From NCBI RefSeq assembly GCF_001931685.1, contig NZ_MOOY01000010.1, positions 1 through 64,000 of the forward strand: a DNA stretch of 64,000 nucleotides, read 5' to 3'. This DNA comes from Pararhizobium arenae. Its GTDB lineage: Bacteria > Pseudomonadota > Alphaproteobacteria > Rhizobiales > Rhizobiaceae. Shown in pieces: positions 33,626 to 42,815 of the stretch. A program made the position numbers and the translations under genes. The first letter of the stretch is position 1; each line of letters starts with the position of its first letter. The notes below the pieces were generated by a model that saw nothing but the letters and a program-made list of their open reading frames with translations, ran no database searches and was not told the origin of the DNA.

Positions 33626-35572
33626 ATGAAAAATATATCTATCATTGGAAAGTTCATGTCGGTCATGGCGGTTTTTGGCGCCTTCTCCGTCGCAGTCGCG
33701 TTGTATGCCGGCTTTCAGCTTAAAAGCATCGATACCGGTTACAGTAATCTTCTTGCGCGGGAGGCTGCTACGGGCACGAATACCGTCCGTATGAACAGGG
33801 CGCTGCAATCGGCTCGTGCCAGCATCGGCGACATCATCATGTCGCGGACGGAAGAGGCTTCAAGCACCGCAACGGCCGACCTGGAGTTAGCGAGAGCTGA
33901 TTTTGAAAAATTTGCTGATGCGGCAATAAAAGCCTCTCAAAATGATCCGGAACTGCAGGCGCTCAAGGCGGAAGGCCTTAAGCTGCTTGATGTGGTCTGC
34001 AAAGGAACAATCCTTCGCGGAGCGGCCGCTCGTGACGATACGACCATAGCTGCTGCCCAGACAGAATTTCTTGCGCAATGTCAGCCGGGATTGAAGCAGA
34101 TCAGTGCCCAGTTCATTTCCAAAACGAAAGCGGTAGTGGACAGTGCGGAGGCAGGTAGCGGCTCGCTTTCAGAAACCTCCGACGTAACGGTCACCACGAC
34201 GATTACACTTGTGCTTGTGGGGCTTGCGCTGGTGGTCGCAGGTGGCTTCTTCGCCATGCGGATCTGGTTGGTCCATCCAATCAAGAAACTGGCGGATACG
34301 ATGGTTGGTCTTGCCGATGGTGATCTGTCAATTGCGGTTGAGGGTGTAGAACGAAAGGACGAGATCGGAGGCATGGCTAAGGCCGTGCAGATCTTTAAGG
34401 AGAACGGTTTGGCAGCCCGCGAGCTTGAGCGCGAGGCGAATGCCCAGCGCGACATGACTGAAGAGGAGCGCCGTCGCAACGCAGAGAAGGACCGTGCTCG
34501 CGCGGAAGATATGGCGCATGCGACGGATGGTTTGGCTAACGGCCTCAAACATCTTGCCTCCGGAGATCTTACGTTTCAGCTCCAAGAAGCCTTTGCGGCG
34601 GATTTTGAAAGCTTGCGTTCTGACTTTAATGGCGCGGTGGCTCAGCTTTCTCGGACACTTGCAGCTGTTTCACAATCCACGACCTTGATCGATGGTGGTA
34701 CGCGCGAGATCAGCCAGAGCGCGCAAGATCTCGCCAAGCGAACGGAGCAGCAAGCGGCTTCGCTCGAAGAGACGGCAGCGGCATTGGACCAGATAACGAC
34801 AAATGTTGCTAATTCATCGAAGCGCGCAGAAGAGGCTCGATCCATAGCCGCACAGGCCAATGCAAGTGCCGCTCAGTCCGGAGCTGTTGTCGCAAACGCG
34901 GTAAACGCCATGCAACGCATAGAACAGTCCTCAAACCAGATCGCCAACATCATCGGGGTGATCGACGAGATTGCGTTCCAAACAAACTTGCTCGCCCTTA
35001 ATGCGGGTGTCGAGGCAGCGCGTGCTGGTGAAGCCGGCAAGGGGTTCGCGGTCGTTGCCCAGGAGGTTCGAGAACTTGCGCAGCGCTCTGCGCAGGCGGC
35101 CAAAGAGATCAAAGGGTTAATCCAGAACTCTACTGTAGAGGTCTCGGGTGGCGTGAAACTTGTCAGTGACACCGGCGAGGCGCTTAAAGCAATTGAAAAA
35201 TTCATTGTCACCATCAATGAGCATATGGAGGCGATTGCAACCTCTGCACGTGAGCAGTCGGTCGGGCTTGCCGAAGTGAACACCGCCGTCAATCAAATGG
35301 ATCAGGTGACGCAACAGAACGCGGCGATGGTGGAAGAAAGCACGGCCGCAAGTTCTTCGCTCGCAACTGAAGCTGTGAAGCTGAAGGATTTGGTTGGTGA
35401 GTTTCGGCTGCCTGCGGTAGGTGCGGACCGTACGTCAATGCCGCGCAGCGCGCCGTTTGCCGTTAGCCAAGACCAAAATCCCGCTCCTTCGCCAGCGCGC
35501 AAACTCGTGAACAGGATTGCAGGCAGTTTCGGCTCATCGGCGGTTGTACATTCAAACTGGGAAGAGTTCTGA
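33626..35572 (+). CDS. Methyl-accepting chemotaxis protein with CheR-tether pentapeptide
   Basis: 648 residues from the ATG at 33626 (a TTG 21 bases upstream is possible). Transmembrane helices at about 10-30 and 195-220 flank a four-helix periplasmic ligand domain. A HAMP domain is followed by a second HAMP-like segment, then the signalling hairpin with the conserved tip IIGVIDEIAFQTNLLALNAGVEAARAGE. The last five residues are NWEEF, the tether that recruits CheR/CheB in high-abundance receptors. No che operon lies nearby, so it joins an array encoded elsewhere. Confidence 0.94.
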   Translation: MKNISIIGKFMSVMAVFGAFSVAVALYAGFQLKSIDTGYSNLLAREAATGTNTVRMNRALQSARASIGDIIMSRTEEASSTATADLELARADFEKFADAAIKASQNDPELQALKAEGLKLLDVVCKGTILRGAAARDDTTIAAAQTEFLAQCQPGLKQISAQFISKTKAVVDSAEAGSGSLSETSDVTVTTTITLVLVGLALVVAGGFFAMRIWLVHPIKKLADTMVGLADGDLSIAVEGVERKDEIGGMAKAVQIFKENGLAARELEREANAQRDMTEEERRRNAEKDRARAEDMAHATDGLANGLKHLASGDLTFQLQEAFAADFESLRSDFNGAVAQLSRTLAAVSQSTTLIDGGTREISQSAQDLAKRTEQQAASLEETAAALDQITTNVANSSKRAEEARSIAAQANASAAQSGAVVANAVNAMQRIEQSSNQIANIIGVIDEIAFQTNLLALNAGVEAARAGEAGKGFAVVAQEVRELAQRSAQAAKEIKGLIQNSTVEVSGGVKLVSDTGEALKAIEKFIVTINEHMEAIATSAREQSVGLAEVNTAVNQMDQVTQQNAAMVEESTAASSSLATEAVKLKDLVGEFRLPAVGADRTSMPRSAPFAVSQDQNPAPSPARKLVNRIAGSFGSSAVVHSNWEEF

Positions 35573-35634
35573 TAACGTCGTTTTGCAGCTCGGCTTGGTA
35601 CCGTACTCCTTTCGTCAACGCGTTGCGCTGACCG

Positions 35635-35661
35635 CCCCATCCGCGAAAGTCGCGGATGGGG
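35635..35661 (+). terminator. Strong hairpin terminator after the chemoreceptor
   Basis: A 12-base perfect stem CCCCATCCGCGA/TCGCGGATGGGG with a three-base loop, followed by TTCGTT. The T run is short. Confidence 0.65.
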
Positions 35662-35801
35662 TTCGTTATGCCGCCTTTGTGACCAGGTTAAGCGGAACGA
35701 TATCATGAGTGAGAATTTTAACCTGTTACGCTGACCCAACCTTCGCATTGGGGTGTTCGCCTATGGCGCGAAATGATCACTTTTGAGCAGGAGTAACGTT
35801 T

Positions 35802-37055
35802 GTGCTAGTTCATGGATGGGAGGTAGATACCTATGCTGTTGCCTTGGCAGGCGCCGGCTTCCTGATCGCTCTCGTTGTATGGCTACCACTTGCGTTGAAA
35901 CGTCTTCCTCTTTCGCTCCCAATTGTTTGCCTCTTCCTTGGATGGCTTATCCACCTCTTACCGCAAATGGAGCTCAATCCATCACCCGCCTTGCACTCCG
36001 TCGTGACCGAGCGCCTCACCGAATTCGTGGTTATCGTCGCCTTGATGGGAGCGGGCTTGAAGATCGACCGCCGTTTTTCATTTAAGAACTGGGGAGTGAC
36101 GTGGCGATTACTCCTGATCACTATGCCAATCAGCATCATCGCGATCATGATGATCGGCACAAGTGTGTTGGGTCTGAGCGTGGTGGGAGCGCTTCTTTTG
36201 GCATCCAGTCTTGCACCGACTGATCCTGTTCTTGCGGCCGACATTCAGGTGGCGGGGCCCCAGGAAGGTGGCGAAGACGCAGTCCGCTTTGCACTAACGT
36301 CCGAGGCGGGCCTAAATGACGGCTTGGCATTTCCATTCGTAAACCTAGCCATTGTCCTTAGCATCGCGGCGACCACTGGCCAGTCTTGGATTGGTGAATG
36401 GGTGACCCTGCACGTATTGTGGGAAATAGCTGCCGGAATCGGATGCGGATGGGTCGTTGGAAAACTTTTCGGCTGGATAACATTTAAAATGCCGGGTGAT
36501 ACCCTAGCGAAAACAGGTGATGGCTTGGTGGCAATCGCCGCAACCTTTGTGTCCTACGGCTTGTCGGAGATGCTTCACTGCTACGGCTTCTTCGCGGTTT
36601 TCGTGACTGCCTTGACGCTCCGTAACTCGCACAGGGATCACGATTTTCAGCGTGACATGCATGACATCACCGAGCAGATCGAGCGTATTGCGATGATGCT
36701 GATGTTGCTTGCGTTTGGCGGTGCTGTTGCAAATGGTTTATTGGCGCAAATTGGTTGGCGTGAGATCGCCGCCGCGTTGCTTATCTTGCTCGTCGTGCGG
36801 CCAGTGGCCGGAATGATTGGACTTATCGGGATGCAGGCCGTCCGAGGAGAGAAGCTCACTATCGCGTTCTTCGGGATCCGCGGCGTGGGATCGTTCTACT
36901 ATCTCGCATACGGCATCAACCACGGAAATTTCGAGGAGGACGAAAGGCTCTGGGTTGTGCTTTCGCTCATCGTGCTCGCTTCAATTTTGATGCATGGCCT
37001 TACCGTTACGCCAGTGATGACAAGGCTGGATCGGCGGCAGGGACGCAGCGCCTGA
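35802..37055 (+). CDS. CPA1-family Na+/H+ antiporter (NhaP type)
   Basis: 417 residues with about 12 transmembrane helices. ASSLAPTDPVLAADIQV and FALTSEAGLNDGLAFPFV are the paired CPA1 motifs containing the ion-binding Asp residues, and FFGIRGVGSFYYLAYG is the conserved motif near the C-terminus. Such antiporters exchange Na+ or K+ for H+ across the inner membrane. The GTG start follows GCAGGAGTAACGTTT. It stands alone between terminator-flanked neighbours. Confidence 0.92.
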   Translation: MLVHGWEVDTYAVALAGAGFLIALVVWLPLALKRLPLSLPIVCLFLGWLIHLLPQMELNPSPALHSVVTERLTEFVVIVALMGAGLKIDRRFSFKNWGVTWRLLLITMPISIIAIMMIGTSVLGLSVVGALLLASSLAPTDPVLAADIQVAGPQEGGEDAVRFALTSEAGLNDGLAFPFVNLAIVLSIAATTGQSWIGEWVTLHVLWEIAAGIGCGWVVGKLFGWITFKMPGDTLAKTGDGLVAIAATFVSYGLSEMLHCYGFFAVFVTALTLRNSHRDHDFQRDMHDITEQIERIAMMLMLLAFGGAVANGLLAQIGWREIAAALLILLVVRPVAGMIGLIGMQAVRGEKLTIAFFGIRGVGSFYYLAYGINHGNFEEDERLWVVLSLIVLASILMHGLTVTPVMTRLDRRQGRSA

Positions 37056-37282
37056 TCGGTCACATTTCGGTTGATGTTAGTGATGGTAGATGAAAAGTCT
37101 ATACTGGCTGATCCGCGGGATCTCCGAACAATCGAATTACGCTTAGCGTGTAATGCTTTGTACCGAGCCCGTCCGCTGGAGTAGCAGTACGCGACCTTAT
37201 TGTCGGGAAAACCAGTTTACTGATCTATAAGTCGTCTGCGCTATTCTGTCCTTGGCTTTGGTTTGAAGATCGGTATCCTAAA

Positions 37283-38983
37283 ATGACAACTCGACGCAAT
37301 GTTGCCGCGACCGTCGCTAAATTCGCCGAGGCGACAAATTACGCTCTGATTTCCATCGACAGCGAAGGCAAGATCGAGTTCGTGAACCCTTCTGGGTGCG
37401 CACTATTTGGATATGAACGTGACGAGATGATGGGGCATCCGATCACGATCATAATCCCGGAGCGAATGCGCGGCTCGCATATGATGGGTTTCGCGAGGGC
37501 AGCGGCTGGCGCGGCACCGAATCTTGGCGGAAAAACCGTAGAAGTCTTTGCCCTTAGAAAAGATGGAAGCGAATTTCCGATCGAAATTACGCTGTCGGTC
37601 TGGCGTGACAGGAAGGGGTTTAGCGCCGGCGCAATCATAAAGGATATCTCGGAGCGGCGAGACCGAGAGAGCCGCTTGCTGCGCCTGGCATCTCAAGACG
37701 ATCTGACAGGATTACACAACAGACACCAGTTCATGCAGATCCTCGACGATAGCCTCCAAAACGGAGAGGGAGCGGCCGTAATTCTTATTGATCTTGACGG
37801 ATTTAAAGATGTAAACGACTCCCACGGGCACGCCGTCGGGGACGCTTTGCTTCAAGCTGTTGGTGTACGCCTCCCGTATCTCCTTGAGCCTACAGCCGCA
37901 ATCGCCCGCCTCGGCGGTGACGAATTCGCGGTGTTTTTGCCAGGAATGGCCGATCCGCTCGCTCTACAAAAAGAAGCTGCGAAAATCCTTGATGCGTTCC
38001 GACGGCCGTTCAATCTCGGCGGGCTCGTGCTCGACTTGGCTAGCAGCATAGGCATAGCAATATCACCCCACCATGGACGTGATAGTTCAGAGTTAGTGGC
38101 CAGCGCGGACTTTGCGCTTTACCGTGCCAAGAATGCAGGTGGTCGCTGTTCCCGGTTATTCGATCACACCATGCGTGGGGAAGCCAATGCCCACCGCACA
38201 ACACGCGACGAACTGCGGACTGCCCTGAGAGAAGGGCAACTCGCTATGTACTATCAACCCCAAATCAACCTCCCGACTAAAGAGGTAATTGGATTCGAAG
38301 CCCTTATCCGATGGCATCATCCTGTAAAAGGTTTGCTCACTCCTGGAGCGTTTCTTCCTTCGCTTGAGCAGAGTGCCCTTGCATTGGAAATCGGGTGGTG
38401 GACGTTAGACCAAGCTTGCGCGCAAATTTCACGTCTTAACAGATCTGGTTCAACGTTCCGGATTGGCGTGAACCTGTTTCCCTCCCAGTTCCGCGCTTTG
38501 AACTTGCGCGACAAGGTTGAGGCAGCCATCTCGAAACATGCCATTCGCGCGTGCGATTTGGAATTAGAAATCACTGAGGAAGTTGCATTAAGCTCGGACG
38601 ACCGCTCTCTCCAAACACTTTGCGAGATCAGGGAAATGGGTGTGGGAATCGCATTTGATGATTTTGGAACCGGTTTTGCGTCCCTGAGCTCACTACAACG
38701 GTATCCAATCACCAAACTGAAAATTGACCGAAGCTTTGTCTGCAACATTCAGTCAAGCAAATCCGACGCGGCTATCGCTCGTGCGTTAATTTCATTGAGC
38801 CGCGATCTTGGCGTTGAGACGATCGCTGAGGGGGTCGAGACCGATGAGCAGGAAGAGATGCTGCAATCACTGAGCTGCCCTTTAGCGCAAGGATTCAGAT
38901 ACGGTCGGCCTATGGCTGAAAATGAGCTCCGATCTTATCTCGAAAGCCGCGCCATCGAGCCGTTGAAAAGAAACTTTTTGTGA
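37283..38983 (+). CDS. PAS-GGDEF-EAL c-di-GMP enzyme
   Basis: 566 residues, cytoplasmic. PAS (about 12-130, TNYALISIDSEGKIEFVNPS) with a PAC tail, then GGDEF (about 140-300) with the intact RLGGDEFAVF at about 209-218, then EAL with GFEALIRWHH (about 337-346), LELEITEEVAL, FDDFGTGFASL, KLKIDRSF and AEGVETDEQ. Both catalytic sites appear intact, so it may be bifunctional. No RxxD inhibitory site is evident. The gene stands alone. Its start follows a weak ribosome site. Confidence 0.92.
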   Translation: MTTRRNVAATVAKFAEATNYALISIDSEGKIEFVNPSGCALFGYERDEMMGHPITIIIPERMRGSHMMGFARAAAGAAPNLGGKTVEVFALRKDGSEFPIEITLSVWRDRKGFSAGAIIKDISERRDRESRLLRLASQDDLTGLHNRHQFMQILDDSLQNGEGAAVILIDLDGFKDVNDSHGHAVGDALLQAVGVRLPYLLEPTAAIARLGGDEFAVFLPGMADPLALQKEAAKILDAFRRPFNLGGLVLDLASSIGIAISPHHGRDSSELVASADFALYRAKNAGGRCSRLFDHTMRGEANAHRTTRDELRTALREGQLAMYYQPQINLPTKEVIGFEALIRWHHPVKGLLTPGAFLPSLEQSALALEIGWWTLDQACAQISRLNRSGSTFRIGVNLFPSQFRALNLRDKVEAAISKHAIRACDLELEITEEVALSSDDRSLQTLCEIREMGVGIAFDDFGTGFASLSSLQRYPITKLKIDRSFVCNIQSSKSDAAIARALISLSRDLGVETIAEGVETDEQEEMLQSLSCPLAQGFRYGRPMAENELRSYLESRAIEPLKRNFL

Positions 38984-39285
38984 ACATGTCAGGTATCCTG
39001 ACGACATAGCCCGCGAGCGTTAGCCCAACCAGTCCCCGCGTCATGTAGAGATCGCCCGATTTGGGCCACCGGCTAAGTCGGTCTATCCGACCACAGAACC
39101 TACCGCCACAATAGCGGCGGCGATGATGAGTGGTTATGGAGCTGGACACGAGCTGCGACACAGTCCCAATGAATAGGTTTAGAGGGGTTCCTCGGGTTCG
39201 ATCCTTCGGCGTGAGCGAGGCGCATATTGAGAAGAACCTTCTGCAAAAGTTTCCAGCCTACCTGCGTATTTCCCGCGTCAAACGC
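38984..39285. other. Gene-free stretch upstream of small RNA promoter
   Basis: No gene supported. A 47-codon plus-strand frame starting at 39171 (MNRFRGVPRVRSFGVSEAH) lacks a ribosome site. Confidence 0.35.
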
Positions 39286-39310
39286 GGAACCTTTATGCTA
39301 TCGCATTGTT
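39286..39310 (+). promoter_or_regulatory. EcfG-type promoter of candidate small RNA A
   Basis: GGAAC (39286-39290), 16 bases, TGTT (39307-39310). No open frame with a ribosome site follows; a terminator comes 42 bases after the -10. Confidence 0.62.
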
Positions 39311-39316
39311 AGATGC

Positions 39317-39390
39317 GCACGACGGGTGCCCACTCGTCGCGTTCCCTGATGGGGGCGCTTCTCTGTTCCCGGGAAGCGCCCCTTCTTTTT
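39317..39390 (+). ncRNA. Candidate stress-induced small RNA A, about 74 nt
   Basis: Predicted from the EcfG promoter ending at 39310 to the intrinsic terminator at 39352-39390. The 5' part can fold through CGACG/CGTCG around a GGTGCCC-containing loop. The segment TCCCTGATG before the terminator and the terminator stem arm GGGCGCTTCT are shared with the candidate at 58161-58234. Neither strand has a credible protein. Coordinates of the start are estimated from usual EcfG spacing. Confidence 0.6.
39352..39390 (+). terminator. Terminator of small RNA A
   Basis: Ten-base stem GGGGCGCTTC/GAAGCGCCCC, then TTCTTTTT on the plus strand. Confidence 0.8.
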
Positions 39391-39502
39391 GCGATATTGA
39401 GCCAACCCCAATCTGATCTCATTGGCGCTCAAGGAGACGACTGTGAGCCTACTGAGGTCTTATATAGACCCACAGCCGCCCTCCGCACGCTAAAACACCG
39501 AT

Positions 39503-39921
39503 ATGCAGATGGCGAAGGGCATTGCAAAGACTCATGGAAAGCCGGTTAGACAGCTTAAGATTCCAGACGCGCTCCTGAAACGCTATGTCATCGCGCTTTG
39601 GATCGCTGCTTGTGACAGGCATTCCTGCAATCGCGAAGTTTGTCGCGGGCTGTGTCGCCGCTTACGCGCGCTCCCCGATCGACCTTGTCCCGGATTAATC
39701 CCAATCCTCGGGTATCCTGATAACCTGCTGCTCGTGCCGCTCGGGCTCGCCTCGCGATCCGCTCATTTCCTACAACTTTGATGGCCGAGTTTCGAGCTCG
39801 TGTAGAACGTTGACAGGAGCGGCAAACCAGTTGTGCGAGGCTGTCGGGTATAGTCGCGATCTGGGTGGCCAGCACCGCATCGGCCCTCTATCTACTCTGG
39901 CAAAGCCATTCACCAAGCTAA
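39503..39921 (+). pseudogene. YkvA/DUF1232 membrane protein pseudogene
   Basis: Three frames read in turn reconstruct a DUF1232 protein: LKRYVIALWIAACDRH, then (after a shift) GIPAIAKFVAGCVAAYARSPIDLVPD, then LIPILGYPDNLLLVPLGLA, and finally IVAIWVASTASALYLLWQ to a stop at 39919-39921. SPIDLVPD-IPILGYPD-LLVPL is the family signature. At least two frameshifts break it. DUF1232 proteins are small inner-membrane proteins of unknown function. Confidence 0.7.
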
Positions 39922-40085
39922 CGCAGCGTTATGCGAAACGGCAGACGATTAGTGGGTGGCTAATCCGAAAGTTGTGCTCGCAATCGAAGTTTTAGATTAT
40001 ACCGGACAAGCGATTGCTCAAAAACGTGTCAACCTCGACGTCGTTCTAAAGGAGCGGGTGTCTGAGGTGATACTTCAAGCTCGAT

Positions 40086-40110
40086 GGAACAAGATCTGAA
40101 ACGCGTTGTT
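40086..40110 (+). promoter_or_regulatory. EcfG-type promoter of second DUF892 gene
   Basis: GGAAC (40086-40090), 16 bases, TGTT (40107-40110), 31 bases before the start at 40142. Confidence 0.62.
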
Positions 40111-40141
40111 TTAAGCGCTCCAACAAGAGAAGGATGCACTT

Positions 40142-40654
40142 ATGTCGGACGACAAAACCCGCGATATCTTTGTTTATGGCCTGCGCAATGCCCACGCGAT
40201 GGAAAATCAGGCGCTATCCATCATGAAACCGCAGCTTGAGCGGATTGAGAATTATCCAGAAGTGGCAGCCAAGCTTGAGCAGCATATCCGCGAAACCGAG
40301 GGCCAGATCCAGCGCCTTGAGGACATCCTGGGTGGACTAGCAGAAAGCCACTCCTCGCTGAAGGACATGGCCTTGTCTTTCACAGGCGCAATGGCGGCGA
40401 TGGGCCATTCAATGGCAGGCGATGAGATTCTCAAGAACTCCTTTGCCAACTTCGCCTTCGAGAATTTCGAGATTGCAGCCTATAAATCACTCCTGACGAT
40501 CGCAGAAGAGGGTGGCTACACCGAAGCATCCACCGGGCTACAGGCGAACCTCCGTGAAGAACAGGCGATGGCGGTATGGCTGGACGAAAACCTGGCAAAT
40601 GTCACGCTCAAGTTCCTGTCCCTCAAGGAAGCGGGCGAAACGGCTAAGATCTAG
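40142..40654 (+). CDS. DUF892 ferritin-like stress protein
   Basis: 170 residues, four-helix bundle. It begins MSDDKTRDIFVYGLRNAHAMENQAL, with the metal-ligand candidates of the family in HIRETEGQIQRLE and FENFEIAAYKSLL / REEQAMAVWL. It is a divergent paralogue of the gene at 11912. The ribosome site AGAGAAGGATGC precedes the ATG, an EcfG promoter lies upstream and a ten-base hairpin follows the stop. Likely induced in general stress; biochemical role unknown. Confidence 0.92.
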   Translation: MSDDKTRDIFVYGLRNAHAMENQALSIMKPQLERIENYPEVAAKLEQHIRETEGQIQRLEDILGGLAESHSSLKDMALSFTGAMAAMGHSMAGDEILKNSFANFAFENFEIAAYKSLLTIAEEGGYTEASTGLQANLREEQAMAVWLDENLANVTLKFLSLKEAGETAKI

Positions 40655-40660
40655 TGCTTT

Positions 40661-40687
40661 GGACTGACCCCACGTGCGGGTCAGTCC
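40661..40687 (+). terminator. Hairpin after DUF892 gene
   Basis: Perfect ten-base stem GGACTGACCC/GGGTCAGTCC seven bases after the stop. It lacks a T run, so termination may be weak. Confidence 0.5.
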
Positions 40688-41007
40688 ACCTCTTCCCGCG
40701 GCGCATGCGCGACAGCGCTGATTTCGCTCATCAGCCTGAGGAACGATTGTTCGACAGTGCGCAATTGGCGGGCTCCGAGATCGGCTGGTTGATGAAGGGC
40801 CCTGCCCACTGACGAACACCACATCCGAGTAACCGTACTTCCTCCGGCACGCCCTTCACGTCGATCGCCCGGACGGCAAGCTCATAACTGTGCCGCACAC
40901 TGCGCTGTCCGTTCGCCATCGCGAGCCAATGATGAAGTTCGAAAATCACTGGAGCGTCCAAATGAGTACATGTAACACGGTGTTGAAATTTACCAGGGTA
41001 ACCAGGA
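40688..41007. other. Gene-free stretch
   Basis: No supported gene. A minus-strand frame covering VRHSYELAVRAIDVKGVPEE has protein-like composition, but no start signal and no recognised family. Confidence 0.35.
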
Positions 41008-41175
41008 TCATTTTCTAGCAGGTGGTTCTTGCGCCTGCCGCAACGCGCGGAGGCGCTCGGTTTTTTGACGATCGGCTTCCGTCCGGCGTTCTTCTTCCTC
41101 ACTCGCGACCTGCTTCGATTGCTCGAAATTTCCTAGGGCAGACTGCCCCCTGATACGGCGTTTTTTCTCTTCCAT
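41008..41175 (-). CDS. Small highly charged protein
   Basis: 55 residues: MEEKKRRIRGQSALGNFEQS followed by an uninterrupted charged helix rich in Glu, Arg and Lys. The second of two adjacent ATGs (41175) is preferred because GGAGG is six bases away. No family recognised. Confidence 0.6.
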   Translation of the reverse strand: MEEKKRRIRGQSALGNFEQSKQVASEEEERRTEADRQKTERLRALRQAQEPPARK

Positions 41176-41758
41176 CATGAACCTCCGTCAGATCTCATAA
41201 TGAGCCGGCGTCGTTGTGTCGGCATTTAACCATTTACATATTCATCATGTTCGGACCGACAAGCCGTAATCGCAGCATTGGCTTTTGGTAGGGTGAAGTG
41301 TGGAATATGAAGTGTGGCAGATCCACTCGGTAAGCAGGTCAGGATCCCTCAACAGATCGCCTGCGAGCCGGGTGCGTGCCGGTTTTTGAGAAGCCAGATT
41401 CAGAATGAGAGCTCTATGCAGTCACATGCCGTCTTTCAGAGCGTTCTCGTTCGCTTTTTGCGATCATTCGTGCGGGGACGATCAACCTTCTCTGAAAACG
41501 AATTGAGCGTTCAAAATTGCTCACAAGGCCCATAGCAGGGTGCGGCGCTCGTCAATGAGCGTGAGCTCGCTCCTTACCGAACGGAGAAGGACGCGATGGT
41601 GTTAACGTTGAAGAACACTAGGTACCTTGCGCCTTGAATTCGGCAGATTGGCAGCTCACATCTCTGGTATGGACCGGGCGCGTCGTGGGCTAGAGCCCAC
41701 CTTGGGCATTCCCTTCGGGTTGAGTGCCCCCTCTTTTACATAGCAAAGGGAGCTGGGA
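41176..41758. other. Gene-free stretch with two hairpins
   Basis: No gene. A perfect seven-base hairpin GTGGGCT/AGCCCAC (41683-41698) is followed by an imperfect stem GGGCATTC/GAGTGCCC (about 41703-41731) and CTCTTTT. This is terminator-like on the plus strand, but no promoter or gene is seen to feed it. Confidence 0.4.
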
Positions 41759-41959
41759 TTGCACCATTTGGGCTGCGCTAGGGAATATCGAATTGATGAG
41801 TTTGCAACGATTTACGGCCATCGGATCGCCGAGGCAGCCGATTATCATAATCGGTTCGAGCCGTTGCGCAAAGATATCGACAAGTTCATGGAGGTTAAGG
41901 CTGAGTCTGACGAAAACAGACGACGCTCAAGGTTTAAGAGCGATACGGGCGACTGGTAG
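41759..41959 (+). CDS. Hypothetical small protein
   Basis: 66 residues, charged and helical (YGHRIAEAADYHNRFEPLRK). TTG start after GGGAGCTGGGA. A strong hairpin follows the stop, which supports a real transcription unit. Not recognised. Confidence 0.45.
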   Translation: MHHLGCAREYRIDEFATIYGHRIAEAADYHNRFEPLRKDIDKFMEVKAESDENRRRSRFKSDTGDW

Positions 41960-41978
41960 CGAACGGTCGGAAACGGTC

Positions 41979-42003
41979 AGCGCCGGCTGCTTGAGCCGGC
42001 GCT
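41979..42003 (+). terminator. Perfect hairpin between convergent small genes
   Basis: AGCGCCGGCT/AGCCGGCGCT, ten-base stem, five-base loop. It has no T run; it could serve either side. Confidence 0.5.
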
Positions 42004-42026
42004 ATGCATGGAGATCCAAGGAATCA

Positions 42027-42170
42027 TCAACCCTTCGACGACTTAGACTTCGATCCTGATTTTGCCGTGGAACTTCCAGACTTGCTATTGCTTGACGACT
42101 TAGAGCCGGAGTTCTTGTGACTCTGTTCACCTGCCTTGACGTGCTGTTCGTGGTTTCCGCCCTGTGGCAT
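42027..42170 (-). CDS. Ser/Lys/Gly-rich small protein
   Basis: 47 residues from the ATG at 42170 (AGAAGGGAGAATCCT site): MPQGGNHEQHVKAGEQSHKN followed by a low-complexity Ser-Lys-Gly tail. The composition suggests an intrinsically disordered, nucleic-acid-binding or desiccation-type peptide. A minus-strand GGAAC (42230-42234) is followed by GATT rather than NGTT, so stress control is uncertain. Confidence 0.6.
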   Translation of the reverse strand: MPQGGNHEQHVKAGEQSHKNSGSKSSSNSKSGSSTAKSGSKSKSSKG

Positions 42171-42218
42171 AGGATTCTCCCTTCTTATAAGACCAGGATT
42201 GGTCTCTTGCTTAATCAC

Positions 42219-42767
42219 TGATCACGGAATGCGTTCCATCCGCGGAAAAAAATAGCGGCTCTGACGGCCCACCGATATGTGTTTAGTCCCTGGAGATAAT
42301 CTGCGTTGGCCCTATAGCGATGAAGGCGAGGCCGTATCAGCCGGCACGACGGATGATGCGAATTCCGCGTGCATTGTATACGCGCTGAACGGCGGCCGTC
42401 TTTTTCGAGGGGATTTCCCTCGACGACGCGATCAATCGCATGACAGGTGACAAACCGCAGCGCCAGCTATGACATGATCTCGACCTCCCACACATCGCCG
42501 CAGATGCCATGGCTGTGCCGCTCGCAGCCGAGCTCACCTCAAGGCATCGAATGCACAGCGACAGAAAGCCTTTGCCAATCGCGCACAACTGCCGGGAGCA
42601 GCCGTGCATCAAGCGCATGTGCGGATAATGACGCCGATCCTTAGCACCCGTGCAGAACGACCCCATCCGTCTGCGACTGGTTTGATAGCGAACGACCTTG
42701 TGTGAAACGATGTACGTCGAAAACTAACCGGGCCGGTTCAAACAGCCTCAGCAACGAGCAACTTGTG
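42219..42767. other. Gene-free stretch
   Basis: No gene supported. Frames on both strands lack start signals and family resemblance. Confidence 0.35.
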
Positions 42768-42792
42768 GGAACAAACTTCGCAAGCGCTAGTT
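42768..42792 (+). promoter_or_regulatory. EcfG-type promoter of 105-residue membrane protein
   Basis: GGAAC (42768-42772), 16 bases, AGTT (42789-42792), 23 bases before the start codon. Confidence 0.6.
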
Positions 42793-42815
42793 TGGGTGGC
42801 CAAAAGGAGGATGTC

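Noticed and set aside
41683-41731. Hairpin pair considered as a third small RNA terminator
   Set aside because: There is no EcfG-type or other recognisable promoter within 150 bases upstream, and the stem does not match the two candidates.
42230-42234. Possible EcfG promoter for the 47-residue Ser/Lys-rich protein
   Set aside because: GGAAC is present but the -10 at 16 bases is GATT, not NGTT.
42337-42666. 109-codon minus-strand frame
   Set aside because: Cys/Arg/Ser-heavy composition typical of a random frame; no start signal.
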